A stretch of DNA of 64,000 nt, taken from positions 26,604,109 through 26,668,108 of the forward strand of contig OZ038398.1 in assembly GCA_964036045.1 (NCBI GenBank). The letters run 5' to 3'. The translations under genes were made by a program, and so were the position numbers. Source of the DNA: Eutreptiella sp. 'Long Island Sound 2002' (lineage: Eukaryota > Euglenozoa > Euglenophyceae > Eutreptiales > Eutreptiaceae). Positions 49,629 through 61,964 of this stretch are shown in pieces. The notes below the pieces were generated by a model. It was not told where the DNA came from. It did no database searches and saw only the letters and a list, made by a program, of their open reading frames with translations. The number at the start of each line of letters is the position of its first letter. The stretch's first letter is position 1.

Positions 49629-51863
49629 GATGTTCCTTCGTGGCTTTCAGCAGAGGCCGGAGGCAAAGGCAAGGGCAAAGGTGCATCCTCGGCTTCCAAC
49701 ACCTTTGGAGGCAGAGACGTGCGTGGACGCGACGCCCCGAAGCCCCGGCCTGCTGCCTCGGATTACTGCAGCAGGCGACCGTACCCCCCGGAGGAGGACG
49801 TATACCGAGCGTGCCGCATCCTTCCTTACCTCAAGGAGGCCAACGAGGGGCCGTGCCTGCTGCTCGGTGTGGACGAGGCCCGAGGAAAGGGCGGGCACGG
49901 TGGGGCCTGCTTGACGGCCTTGGGAGGCCCGCGTCGCAATGCTGACGGGAGCATCGCAGCGACAGCGCTGCGGGTGCTCCAGGAGGAGACGGGTCTGGAT
50001 GAGGGCAGGGGCAAGGGCAAGGGGAAGGGCAGAAGTGTTGGGTCGGAGGTAGCGGATTTGTTCTGGAAGGACGTGGATGCAGAGCGGGTTATGTATCAGT
50101 GGCACGCGGACCGGCAGTGGTTCACGGTGCTGTATGAGGCCGAGCCAGAGCTCTTGGGAGACTTGCCCGAGCGGTTCGATGCGTTGTACAGAGGCAAGGG
50201 CAAGGGCAAGGGTAAGGGTAAAGGGGTGTCGCCTCCGGGGGATGTCGAGGCGCTGCGGTGGGTGCCATTGTGGTCGCTGTGCCGTCGGGATGGGGCGCCG
50301 ATCCGGGATATCGATGGCGCAGTTATGCCCCCCGCGGATGCTGCGCTGGAGGAGCTGGTCTGGTGTCCGCTGTTGCAGCGTCTGCGGGAGTGTCTGCGGG
50401 ATGGCAAGGGCAAGAGCAAGGGCAAGGGGAGGAGTGAGCCGGAGGGCAAGGGGAAGGGGAAAGGGAGGGGCGAGCCAGAGGGCAGAGGAAAGGGGTCTGG
50501 CAAGGGTAAGGGAGAGTGGTGGGAGGATGACTGGCGTTATGATGAAGGCAAGGGAAGAGGCAAGGGAAAGGGAGAGGGGAAGGGGAGGGGTGATGGAAAG
50601 GGATGGGGCGAGAGCGAGGGAAGGCGAGATAGGGGCAGGAGGGAGCCTGAGGATACAGGCAAGGGCAAGTCCAAGGGGAAGAGCGAGGAGGAGAAGGGGA
50701 AGGGCAAAAGCAAGAGCAATGGCAAGGGTGAGAAGCCCGAGGAAGATGGCCCAGTGGACGGTGAAAAGCGCCGCCGTAACCGTCGCCGGCGTGGCAAAGG
50801 TGAGGATGTGAGCGAAGAGGACAAGGCCAAGGATGAGGGGAGCAAGAAGGAGGCCAAGGGGAAGGGCAAAGATGAGGGCAAGACAGAGGCCAAGGGCAAG
50901 GCCACGGGCAAGGACAGCAGCGAAGCGAAAGCTGAGGCCAAGGAGGAGAAGGGTGGCAGGGGTCGGAACAGGGGGAGGGGTGGCAAGGACAAGGCCGAGG
51001 CTGGAGACTCCGAAGCGAAAGCAAAAGAAGTGGAGAAGGAGAAGACTGAACCCGCAGAAGGGGCGCCGAAACGCAAACGCAACCGCAGAGGCAGGGGACG
51101 GGGTGAGGATGAGGGTGAGAAGGCCGAGAAGGAGGCAAAGGATGAGAAGGGTGAGGGCTCGAAGGATGCGGACGCTGGTGCAGAGGAGGGCAAGCCGAAA
51201 CGGAAGCGTGAACGAAGGCGCAGGGGTAAAGGGGAGGAGAAGGGCGAGGGCGAGGCAAAGGAAGAAGAGAGTGGCAAGGGTGGAGAGGGAGCGGAAGGAG
51301 CCAAAGAGGGAGAGGGCAAGGGTGAAGGCAGGCGCAGACGCGGTGGACGCAATCGCAAGGAGGCGGCCGAAGGTGAGGAGAAGAAGGGAGCCGAGCAGGG
51401 GGAAGGCGATGCTAAGGAGGCGGGCGAGGGGGAGACAAAGGGAAAGCGTGTGCGGAACCGTCGGGGCAAAGGGGAGGACAAAGAAGCGGGAGAGGAGAAG
51501 GCTGGTGGGGAGGAGGCTGGCACCGAGGGGTCAGGTCGTAGGCGTGGCAGGAGAGGAAGAGGGGCAAAGGGAGAAGAAGAGGAGGCAAAGCGCGAAGCCA
51601 AAGATGAGGGGGGCGGAGGCGAGGAAAAGAAGGAGGGTGAGGGGACGGGCCGTCGCAACCGTGGCCGGAGGGGCCGTGGCAAAGGGGAGGACAGCCCCGC
51701 AGACAATGGGGAGAAGGCAGGCAAAGCGGACAAGGCGGACAAACCAGAAAAGGCCGACAAGACTGACGGGAAGAAGGCATCGGGCAATGGTGATCAAAAG
51801 GAGAGCAAGGGCAGCACCAAGACCAGCGCAGTTAATAGCTCAAATGTGGATGCGACTGCTTGA
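49629..51863 (+). CDS. Nudix-like domain protein with KGKG and basic/acidic repeat tail
   Basis: The frame opens after a likely 3' splice site (GTCCCTCAG) with DVPSWLS; alternatively translation starts at the in-frame ATG at 49587. The first ~250 residues include a Nudix-like stretch near 49917-50000: GG, then ADGSIAATAL, then RVLQEETGL. This resembles GX5EX7REUXEEXGU, but two glutamates are replaced (by Gly or Ser, and by Val), so hydrolase activity is doubtful. KGKG spacers are inserted within the domain. The remaining ~490 residues are low complexity: GKGKGKGR runs, then seven or eight copies of a basic block like KRRRNRRRRGKGE separated by acidic Lys/Glu stretches. The tail suggests RNA binding or a condensate-forming protein. 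The stop is TGA at 51861. No neighbour helps with function. Confidence 0.72.
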   Translation, partial: DVPSWLSAEAGGKGKGKGASSASNTFGGRDVRGRDAPKPRPAASDYCSRRPYPPEEDVYRACRILPYLKEANEGPCLLLGVDEARGKGGHGGACLTALGGPRRNADGSIAATALRVLQEETGLDEGRGKGKGKGRSVGSEVADLFWKDVDAERVMYQWHADRQWFTVLYEAEPELLGDLPERFDALYRGKGKGKGKGKGVSPPGDVEALRWVPLWSLCRRDGAPIRDIDGAVMPPADAALEELVWCPLLQRLRECLRDGKGKSKGKGRSEPEGKGKGKGRGEPEGRGKGSGKGKGEWWEDDWRYDEGKGRGKGKGEGKGRGDGKGWGESEGRRDRGRREPEDTGKGKSKGKSEEEKGKGKSKSNGKGEKPEEDGPVDGEKRRRNRRRRGKGEDVSEEDKAKDEGSKKEAKGKGKDEGKTEAKGKATGKDSSEAKAEAKEEKGGRGRNRGRGGKDKAEAGDSEAKAKEVEKEKTEPAEGAPKRKRNRRGRGRGEDEGEKAEKEAKDEKGEGSKDADAGAEEGKPKRKRERRRRGKGEEKGEGEAKEEESGKGGEGAEGAKEGEGKGEGRRRRGGRNRKEAAEGEEKKGAEQGEGDAKEAGEGETKGKRVRNRRGKGEDKEAGEEKAGGEEAGTEGSGRRRGRRGRGAKGEEEEAKREAKDEGGGGEEKKEGEGTGRRNRGRRGRGKGEDSPADNGEKAGKADKADKPEKADKTDGKKASGNGDQKESKGSTKTSAVNSSNVDATA

Positions 51864-54300
51864 TGATGGGTGGCTGGGCTGTGGGTGGTGCAGCAGTTGT
51901 GTAAGGATGGCTGGCCCAGTGTGTTTTGTCACAAAAATGCGAAGGCATACCCCCGCCCACACGCATATGCACAGAAAAATAGAAAACATCCGTCCACCAA
52001 ACCTGACACCCTGAATTGCTTTGGCGCACAGTCCTCAAACGTACGTCAGACAGGCTGCAGGTACACGAACATGCTCGCAATTTCGGTCCTCCGTTTGGTG
52101 CACATGCACGCACGCCTCAACCCATTCCCACCCATGCTAACCCTGCGGCTGCTTGATACTGCCCACACCCCTCATGTCATTTGGGTTAGGTTGCTGAGTC
52201 GGACCCCCCCCCCCCCCGCAAAAAAAGTTTACGCACCCTCGGATTTCTTAGGCTTGGGTACATTTGATGTGTCGTCTGATGGGAGTGGTTCCCAGACCCC
52301 TCACCACCACCGCTACCACCAGACCCTTCAGGAACCAGCCATTTGGTTCTGGATGGCGAGGGGAGTTCACCATTTTTTTCCGTTTTGGAAGGGCATCTCT
52401 CACAGGTGACCCGTTAAAGGTTTTGGATGTTGCAGGCTGCTGCACACGTGTTGGGGTCCATGCCCTGCACTTCTACCAATACCCTGGCCCAGGCAGCAGG
52501 CAGAAGTGTGGTGTGCTTACTACTTGCACTGACAAACATGCAGGATTGCTCTCCACGGGAGGCCATTCTCCTGCACCCTTAGGCACATTCCCTCCAACCC
52601 ATATCCCAATGCACCACAGCCATTTTCCAGTCCGATCGCCTGTTACTGGCCCCCTCCCTCTCTGTGCTCACATACATTGCCAAGACGTGGGGGCTTGCCA
52701 TGAAGAAAATTGGAGGCGCCGAATGCAGTCTCCATTGTCCCAATGGAATGAATGAGCAGCACAAGGGTCTGCAATCCCTTGTGCTAGGGTGCCATGGAGC
52801 TGATTTGATGGGAGGTGGGTTGAACCTCTGGCATTTCTGGACACCTCTGTTGCAGCGCATTTGCTGGCATGCTCTCAGAAAGGCAGAGTTTTTCGTCCAT
52901 TCGGTTGCTGCGCCGCCCGTGTCCTTCGGGAGCAAACCAACAAAAGTGTGATTGTCTTAGTGGCTGGTCAAACAAGGTTGGTCCACCAAACGTCGTCTGC
53001 AGCCCTAATTCCTGCATTTTTCGTATGGTCTGTTTGGCACAGTGTTTCATAGTTTAGGTTCAAACCCTCTACTGCCCATACAATGGATGTAGGCCACCGT
53101 CACGAATTTCTTAGATCTGGTTCTGCTTGGCTGCATTGCGACTCAGTAAACCAATTGGTGCAGCTGTACGCCGCAGTTTAATTCAGATTTGATGTCACAG
53201 TCGCACAGGTCTCTGGGGGTAGGGCACAGTGTACGGCGAACCCACTGGTCTCGAAAGCTGTGCACCAGGGGAATATTTTTGCACAACATTGCTGCATCAT
53301 TTTTTTACCGCATCCTTGAATCAAAGATGTCGCAAGGGGCACACCCTGTGCATGTACAAAAGCTGCAGACAGACTTTTGTGCCACAAGTTAGTGCTGTGC
53401 GCATCCCTCGACACGTGGCTGCGCCTGTGGACTGTGAGGGATGGGCATGTATTGATAGGTGCTTTGTTCCACATTGAATGAGGGTAGGATTGGGATCTGG
53501 TGTAAGCAGGTGTTTACTGACCATTTTCTTATAATATGTGCTGTATACCTTGGTCACTTTTACTTTGTGCCTTCTTTGTGTGTGGGCTCTGTTATTGAAT
53601 ACCTCCCACCATGCCTGCTTAATGACCTTGAGGAATACTGGTGCTTAAGCCATTGCCTACTTCAATCAGACGTCAGGCGAAAAGCAACAACCATTTCAAG
53701 GCAGCCCTGGAAAAAAATGGGAGCAAGTTCATGGTGGAGATACAGGATTTCTCAATGTGTCAATGTGTGTGGTTGGGGTGTGTAGGGTCGTGAATAAGCA
53801 TTCATGGATGGTGGATGGGCAATGGCATGCGCAAGTTACACATGTATGGAACACCCTGTCCAACAAAGACGTTCGAACCGTATTCAATTGGTTATTTTTC
53901 TGTTTGTTGAACACAGCAGGCAGGGTAATGTACAGGTTTAGGTCTGGTCTCGTATCGCTTTCGGCTGGCTTTGGCCCCTCTTGGTACATGTACAAAACAA
54001 CACCCTGCACGCACATGCTTTCGTACAATTTTCAGTTGTATATTGCATGGGGCTTATGTATCTGGAGGGCAAGTCATTTGTGGGTTTCCGTGGAACATGG
54101 ACGGAAGCACAGACATGCTGGGACGAGGGGTAGCGAGATTGGAATAGTTCACCGTTCACAGAAGATGCAGCAGGTGTGTGTGTACAGTGACACTGCCTGA
54201 AATGGGCATGTATTGGAGCCTGCATCCTGGTTGGATGATATAATGTTTGATGTATGGGCCATTTGCAGTGGTGTGCAACCAGGTGGGCTCCATCAGTCAA
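51864..54300. other. Non-coding region right of the Nudix-like gene
   Basis: Contains a C run at 52203-52217. No exon is recognised. A Cys-rich frame at 53330-53477 ending CIDRCFVPH faintly recalls a piggyBac-type tail but is too short to call. Confidence 0.45.
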
Positions 54301-57300
54301 TTTTATCACAGCATTTTTGATTGTGTTTGTTGAATTTGTGTTGGATTAAAGGCTGCCAATGTGCACACAGGATATTGCTTTGGAAGATCGAGGTCAGGAT
54401 TTTTGAGCTCAATTTTTTTTTCCAAGTATCCTGGGTGTGAAAATGCCATTTCTAAATTTTCTGCACCATTTCTTCCCACCATGGTAATATGCCCATTTTC
54501 AAGATTGCCCATTTACAAGATGCATTTGCTAGAATGAGCACTACCAATTTGGGCACCAATGTGTTAGTATGACAAAAGAGGTCAACAATTGCTCAGCATG
54601 TAAAGAGCATTTCAAACGGCAATCCAGTTCACTGTACTGGAAATGTAATTGGTGACACAGATAGGCCGGGTAATTGTGTTTTGAGTTCACAAAAATTGGA
54701 AAAGATTGGAGTAGATTGGTTAGTTAGGAAACCTCATCAAGCATCAAGTTTTTTCAACCATTAAGGGGGCCAACAACTGCATCTTCTGCTTTCATGTAAT
54801 GGTACAATTTTTAGTGCTTCATACGACGATTGGTTTTTCTACGCATATTTTTTATCCATTTTGTTTTCGATTCTGTCCAAGCGAAAACAGTGGGCCCATG
54901 GAGCAAGCAGCATGCACAAACCAAAATGCGGCATGTAGCAAGCCGAAGTATGGATACCACTTTCCATTGTCATTGGAGTGCTTAATGTGTTCATATTTTC
55001 TGCAATCTCAGAATTCTGAGGTCATGTTGTGATTAGGAAGAAAAAGAAGCGATTAAGAAGAGAAAGGGAGGGAGCACGTTTTTGTAGAGCCATTTCTCAA
55101 GGTAAGATTTGACGGAGGATTTTTATAAACTATTTTTTGTCTGCGTTCTGAAGCACAACATTAGGGTTATTGGGTGCACAACCCTAAGTGACTATGATCA
55201 CCCATTTCAAATGATTGCTTTGCGGTTGCATGGCCAAGCTTTGGCCAAGGCAACAACCGTGTTTCTAGACATAATATATTTTACACTCTTAACGCGCACC
55301 ATCTTCAGCAAGAAAGTGTACAAATGAGCATTTCAATATTTACAAAACGATGCTATAGTGTTTTGATTTTGCCATGGAATTTGTAATATTAGCATTCACA
55401 TCTGCGGCCTTTGTTGTCTCGATCCAAGTTGTTAGACCAATGTTTTGGCGATTGCACAAAATGTGACGAATAATGCTCCGGGCTATATAACGGCATACAA
55501 GAGCGGAAAATGACGAACGGAACTTGTCATCTCATTGAAAATGCTTTACGAATGCGGGCTGCAAAGCAACGATGCAAGGACTCGTTGAAAACAGCCACCG
55601 AACTACGAAAAAAAAGGTCCGACACGCATTGCGCAATGGCAACTCCCGCACTGCTGCATGTTTGTTTCAAATGCTCCACGACGCAACGGGCTTTGAGACG
55701 GTCGTCGCAAAAGTCTTGATGAGTCAAAGACCTGCAAGGAGTGAAGCAGAGGTGTTAGAGGTTGACTGCGACACATTTACGAATCTTATGGAACGTTATA
55801 GGTTTGCACAACACTTGTTGTCTGCTTGTAGTAAAATAAGTGCAAATCACTGCACGGTTTGGTTTTTTGCTTAGTAGAGAGTGTGGAGACGAAAGGATGA
55901 TATTTTGAGACAATTGCACCCAGGACAAAAAATAGATGGATCCCCGAAAAATGGCTTGGTAAGCAAGCAAGGGACACAAAAGTGTTTTGCCCCATGTATA
56001 TCTGGAAATCGAAAGGATAGAGGTTTGCAAAGGCTTCGGTAGTCCCACTGATGGGCCCGAGAGATGGTAAAACTAGAAAAGTTTCGGAAAAAACACACCC
56101 ATTTAATGTGCAAGCCTAAGGAGGTAAATGGACAATTAAGGTTATCACTGCGCCAAATATGGATAACCATGGTGATAAAAACCCAATTTTGGTCGGTTAT
56201 GAGTGTGACAATGTTTGCATCAATGTTGTAATGCCCCAACAGACTAACAAATAAGCATTGTGCCCTAGTCATTTTTTTTTTGAAACACAGCAAAGTTAAC
56301 AAAATGAGCGGCCTGATCACGGGCAAAGCGTTCGTGACGAGCCGAAGTTCACCGAAGGACAGCCGCTCTATGTACATAGGAGGACATTGACGCCGATGAT
56401 CCCCAACTACCACATTGAGCCTTACCCACCTAGCCTCTCACTTCATCAAACGAAGTATCAGCTGCAAGACTGATGATTATACAAGTACCCTTGGGTGCAG
56501 AAGCAATGAGCCCTCATGTCTTTACGGGCAAAGACGATTAGTTTTGGAAACCAAGGACATACGACCAGTCGTGCGGTGCCTGACATGGACGCGGTCTGCC
56601 ATCCATAGGGCCATGGGCTTTCCTAGGTGGGACCGTGTCTGGCATGCCTAGCCTCACGGTGACGTGCAAGGAGACTACCCTCACGGTGACGTGCCTTAGT
56701 CATTTTCTACTCATTGCAAGAAGGTACAACACTTGGTCACGGGGACAACAAACGTTGACTTTACGTACAATTGGCTGAAAAACTGGTGCGTTGAAATCTT
56801 AAATGATTTTGCTAAGTCAAACAACTACAAAGTTCGGATCTAAATAGTTGTATTTGCGGATGGTGTTTTTATGTTAAGTTAGAAAGGAAATATCTGCTTT
56901 GTTGATCTGCATGGCCCGGAAACACTGTGCATCTATGAATCCCAAAACATTTGTATTTTGGTGCACTTTTGTCCAATTATTGCATACATCTTCTACTACA
57001 TTGTGCTTAGAAATAATAACAACATGCCTAGAAAGATGTCCTTGATTAGTGCCCTATAGGTTTTGATGAAATCCTGCAGGTTTTTGATGGTGAGATCCCA
57101 AAACCAAAGGAGCAAGTAGAGCAAGAACAGGATGTGGATTGAATCAATGAATATTTTGAAATCCAGTATAACACAGAAGGGCTGCAGATAGACAAAGCAG
57201 GTTTAAATACACAGATTCAATCACAAATGGATAGTACAAAAGATTTTATGTGAAAACTGGCCTGACTCTAGCCTCCAAGTTAGCATCAAGCACTTCATGT

Positions 57301-58700
57301 GCACTCTTTTGGATGAATTGGAGCTGGTTAAGAATGTGGGGCAAAGGAGTTAGGCCAGACACAGATTATGACTTGGCCATGCAACTGAATTCAGAAACAG
57401 TTAAAAAGTAGAACCACAATAAGTGGTAGAGAAAATTGAGTATAGGGGTCTTGGGGTGGGAGACCACTAGGCTTAAAGTAAGAAAAAGTCACTGCCATGT
57501 CTTTCTTGGAGGGCTTGATCCAGGCCAAGCCCCCCTTAAAACCCTTTTGTTGATGCTAAGACTAACTTAAGTATTTTTATCACTCCTTTGAAGCTTTTAG
57601 TACACTTTCTCAAAGTAACTAGGGTTATAACCCTAGCCCCCCATGAAGTTCACCCCTACCACTCAACTGAGCGGAGGTATCTTCCTTCATGGAGGATATA
57701 CCGAAATGAAATAGGCATTTCATGCTTTAGGCCTTGGAGGTTAAGCCTGGGTTAAGGTTGGGGGCAAGGATAGTCATCGATTAAGATTGGCGATTCTCAC
57801 TCCAAGTGCATGCATGCTGTCCTGGGTCATGGCTAGGCGAAATTCTCTGTCCATATGCATGCTCTTTGGATTGAGTTCTGGTGAGGTTCTCTCTTAGGGC
57901 ATGGATTGGTCGGGGTCTCTCTCTCAGGGTATGGATTGGGGTGGGACCATCTCTCTTTGTGGTAGGACTAGCTCTCCTTGGGATAGGACAATCTCACCAT
58001 GGATGTGCTCTCATTGGACCCGGGATATCTCTCCATGTGCACTCTCTTTGCGTGCCGGGTCTAGGTCTCTTCCTGTGACCCGGGGCATCTTCTTACCCAA
58101 TCTCTCTCTAAGTAGCATGCATTGAATTGGTTCGGTGTCACACGAACATGTGATTTCACATGTCCATGTGTGGGTTATTTCTAATGCACATGCCAATTTG
58201 TGTATGCCAATGCCACCGGGTCCCAAGCAATTAGGCACCAAGTAATGGGACCGAGTGGCATGTCCATGGAGCTTACCTAGCCACGGAGGGGGGGGGGGGG
58301 GCTTGGGCCGTGCCGTGCCACGGTGCTACCACATAGGGTGTGTCGTGTCACACGGGGCCGCCGCTGTGTCGTGTTGTTGTGCTGTGCTATGCTGTGTTGT
58401 GTTGTGTTGGAATCTGCCTCTTTGACTTTTGCTCTCTAGATCACATGATGATCATGATTAAGTTATGATGATTTCCATGTTCAATGGATTTTGGCTGAGG
58501 AGTTGCTGCTTGTTTTCCTGTTGTAGTAGTTGTCTTTCTATAATTAGGTAAAGTAATGAGATAATTAGTCAAATAGGTAATTAGTTTAATTAGTCACATT
58601 ATGCATCGGGATGTGGTTTTGGGATTTTTGTGTTGCACAATCATCAACACAACTGCCGTTGCAGTGTGTTGTAGCATCCCCGTGTCCAACTAAGGTCGGC
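54301..58700. other. AT-richer non-coding region
   Basis: No gene recognised. It holds a paired CCTCACGGTGACGTGC at 56651-56695, CTCTCT-rich sequence at 57880-58100, and a GTGTTGTG/GCTGTGCT-rich stretch at 58365-58410. A plus-strand frame at 55572-55874 (100 codons) has no recognisable motif. Confidence 0.45.
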
Positions 58701-59013
58701 GAGCATGCATGGAGCTGCCCCAGTGCATGCATTTTTTAAATAGGAGAAATTGTGTGAACTTGTTGGCATCTTTGCACAACAAATTCACATGCGTCGACAG
58801 GACCGGGGATGTAGAATGGCCGAGCCCCATGGCGCGTTGGGGTTTATTGTGCTTGTGCACCTCTCTTGTGTCACCTATGTCCCTTGTGCCACCATGACAT
58901 GGAGGGGGGGGGGGGGCGATGGCACGATACGCCATGCAATGGTTCGTGTAGGAGGTGGTTCGGCACTTGTGTCACCTGTGTCGCCTGTGCCGGCCGTGCC
59001 ACCATGACACGGA

Positions 59014-59042
59014 GGGGGGGGGGGGGGGGGAGGGGGGGGGGG
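59014..59042. repeat. Poly-G tract
   Basis: Seventeen G, one A, then eleven G, the longest homopolymer pair in the window. Similar but shorter C/G runs occur at 917-933, 10570-10585, 32836-32852, 48563-48578 and 52203-52217. Confidence 0.95.
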
Positions 59043-59425
59043 CATCGGAAAGTGTGCCGCGACATGTGTCGTGACATGGGTAAGCTCCCATGCATGGGAA
59101 GGGATGAGACATATGTCGTTTGTTGGCTTTGCATTCTAATCATGATTTTGGTTCGCGACACTCTATCCGTAGGGAGCCCAACAATTAGTATTTGGCATAC
59201 ACTAAACATGTGGAGTTTGGTGGGTTGGCCCTTCTTGATGTCCTGTTTTCAAGAAACAAGTAAACCCGCCAAGCTTACTCATTTGCTGGCCATTGTGTAT
59301 GTCTTTGCTAAGGTGATAGGCACCTGGCATGCGGTGTGAAGTACCGAAGCATTGCCTTCATGATGATATATGTGTCACATAAGCCACGTGTCAGGTATTG
59401 TTTGCCATTGGGGGGTGCCACCGTC

Positions 59426-59466
59426 ACAAGCGGCCGCAAGCGGTCGCAGGCGGTCGCAAGCGCTTG
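59426..59466. repeat. Ten-bp tandem repeat CGGTCGCAAG
   Basis: Four degenerate copies (CAAGCGGCCGCAAGCGGTCG and onward). A related CGTAGGCGGTCGCAGGCGG lies at 62001-62019. Confidence 0.75.
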
Positions 59467-59758
59467 AGATGCCCTTTTTGGCCAAAAACCCCCCTTTGAG
59501 GGCTCCACGCAATGGCCGTGTGATCAGCTTTCTCTTTGCGTGTTCTTGCCGCCGTCTCTTGTTGACAAATTGTACTATGGCTTGTGACCCCTCTACAGAC
59601 ATATTTTCTTGTGCTCTTTGCCATGAAAGTAGTTTACACCACATTATTATTTTAACCGAAAAAAACGGTTTTGTACCCGAAGGTAACAATTGCATAGGTC
59701 ATGACTGCGAAAAAAAGTGACATTCTAAAGGGTCTAAAGGACCAAATTTTGCTGCCGT

Positions 59759-59971
59759 GGCAAATGGGTTCCTATTCCCATTGTTGATGTCCGTCGTCGT
59801 GCACGTGAGGCCCAAAAAGTATTTCGCGACCTTCATGTAAAAGCCCTGCGCAAAAATGGGTATCCTCCAGTGGCTTCACAATTTGATGTGCCACCGGTGG
59901 TTGCCTGCGTCTTGCGTTCTTTTCATGGCCATCGTCTAGCACCCGAGGAAGAGGGATGCATTGACCACTAG
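59759..59971 (+). pseudogene. Possible decayed coding fragment
   Basis: A frame reading VRRRAREAQKVFRDLHVKAL and QFDVPPVVACVLRSFHGH ends at TAG 59969; similar charged sequence resumes after it (RKDRNERTRNALQKAAKQKG, about 60010-60075). The composition looks protein-like, but no family is recognised and no start is evident. Confidence 0.2.
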
Positions 59972-60849
59972 GCCGTCTCAAGGTCGCCGGCATTGCAGGG
60001 CATCTTGAATGTTCGAAAAGATAGGAATGAGCGCACGCGCAATGCCCTGCAAAAGGCGGCCAAACAAAAGGGACAAGCGACAGATCCAATGGAAGCTAAT
60101 AAGGTGCGTGTTCATTGTGCCAAGTGGCAAAAGGCCAAGGCTCCCGGCGTTCAACCACTTGTGTTGAAAATGAGGCAGGCAACAAGCCATTGCCAATGCT
60201 ACTATACTAAGCTACACCTGTGGAGTGTTACGTTGCCGTTAGTCTAGTGCATAAAAGTGAAACAATGAAAGGCGGGGCATGCAGCGCCTGAGGCAGTGAC
60301 AGTGGGTGAACCTGTCTCCATGTGCACAGTGTTTAAGCAAAGACCGGTGTACAGTGCACCAGTGATTACAGCCCCATGTAGGGCGCCGCTGTTTTTGCCT
60401 CGGTTCGCACGCTGAGCCGTAGGGTGATTTGCCGAACTCCGAGCGTTTTCCGCCCGTGGGTCACAGTCGCGTCGATTTCTCGAGATTTTTTTGGGATCTG
60501 CAGGATTTTTCTGGATCGATCTACAGATTGAGAGCCATGCTCTTGATTGATGTAAAAAAATCCAGATTTGGTGGTAAAAATCGCCAGATATACCGCTGGC
60601 AACAGAGCGCCCTCAGGGGATGCGCTAAATGCGGCATCTGCCAAATGGCGCCGCAGGTCACAATGACAGCTCGTTTGAGCACTACATAGCACCAAATCTT
60701 GTAAATCGTGGTTCTACGGGTAGCTACGGACCCAGGCTAGGTAGGAGGGACGGATCCTGTGGGTTTTTTCTGGTTGGGCTCTTTTTCTGCCTTGGGCACT
60801 GGTGGTACTTCGTGCTTTTCACGACGGTTTTTGTTGTTTTTCCTAAGGG

Positions 60850-61205
60850 TGTCCTTGGAAAACAGCCACCTTGGTCTTGATGAAGGACAGTTTTCTTTGT
60901 CCTTCAAGTGGACAGATTCCATGAGTCTCTGGTTGGCTCAAAAAGATCCTTTTGTGGCTACTCTACTCGATGAAACGGAGAGTAGTGTGGCTTTGAGCAG
61001 GGAGCAGTGAAGCAGTTCAGAGGGACTGCTGTTTTCTGCTAGTGAGGTTGAAGAGTGGGATAAAAGGTTGCGCAACGGTCTAAGCACCCCGGGCCGCAAA
61101 CCAACCTTGCCGCATAGTATTGAGCAAGCATTGTTCGAGTACGTCCGTTGGCGTCTAGTGAGAGCACCCATGCGCCGAAGGTATACCCTCCCTCCTTTAG
61201 TGTAG
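60850..61205 (+). pseudogene. Decayed transposon-like coding fragment with an in-frame TGA
   Basis: The frame reads FKWTDSMSLWLAQKDPF, meets TGA at 61008, then continues open to TAG at 61203. It includes EEWDKRLRNGLSTPGRKPTL and PHSIEQALFEYV. GRKPTLPHSIEQAL is similar to the helix-turn-helix start of pogo/CENP-B-like transposases (GRPPTL then acidic helix). The internal stop and lack of a catalytic region point to a remnant. Confidence 0.35.
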
Positions 61206-61920
61206 CAGACCACACTTGTGGCAGCATGCAGATTTCAGCTATATCTACATGCGGGCCTCATAGTTTGGGGTAGATGTGTCCATTTCATGAAAAATTGGTG
61301 TATATGAGTAGGGTGGATCGTCCTCTACAAGATGACCAACTTAGTTTTTGCGTGGTGAGCCAATGAACCCTCTCCCGAAGCGCGACCGTGACCGGTACTG
61401 AACAGAAATCAGCAAAAAACTGCAGCTGGGCAGTGAACTCTTTAGCAAAACCCTCTCCCTCCATGGGGTAAATCGTGTCAAAACAAACCAACGAAGGCAT
61501 TTCTGAGTAGCCTGGGTCAAGCCCTACGCGTACATATGTTTAGATTTTGCCAACTCATCGGTGACATCACTCACTAAGCTTGACCGTGACCCGCGCGGTT
61601 CTGGACACGTCATTTGGCAACAGCTGGCTTATCGGCAAATCACCCTAGCCAAAGCACGTGGGGAGCACCAGTGACTAGACATGCGTGCGCCTTCAGCCTG
61701 TGACCCTTGATGAGACACTTCTCTTGCTTTGTCGCTGTCACTGTTCGCGCTACAGCCTATGGCCGGCCACTGAGGATTTGTTTCGTGCTTGCTTTGTGCC
61801 AGCGTTGAACAGTGCAAGAGACAATTGTGATATGTCTTTTCTTCAATGGGTTAATGCATTGCACACTTGGAGGGACGGAGGGAGGGAGGCCGGGTGGGCT
61901 GGATGGAGTGGGGGAGTGAG

Positions 61921-61964
61921 CATATGGGTTATGGGCGTATGGGTTGTGGGTGTATGGGTTATGC
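61921..61964. repeat. Three-copy ~15-bp tandem repeat
   Basis: ATATGGGTTATGGGC, GTATGGGTTGTGGGT and GTATGGGTTATGCC in a row. Confidence 0.8.

Noticed and set aside
50537-51787. Minus-strand 416-codon Ser/Pro/Leu-rich frame
   Set aside because: Antisense shadow of the Lys/Glu/Gly-rich tail of the Nudix-like gene.
53229-53477. Cys-rich frame ending CIDRCFVPH
   Set aside because: Vaguely like a piggyBac-type cysteine-rich tail, but short, with no transposase body nearby.
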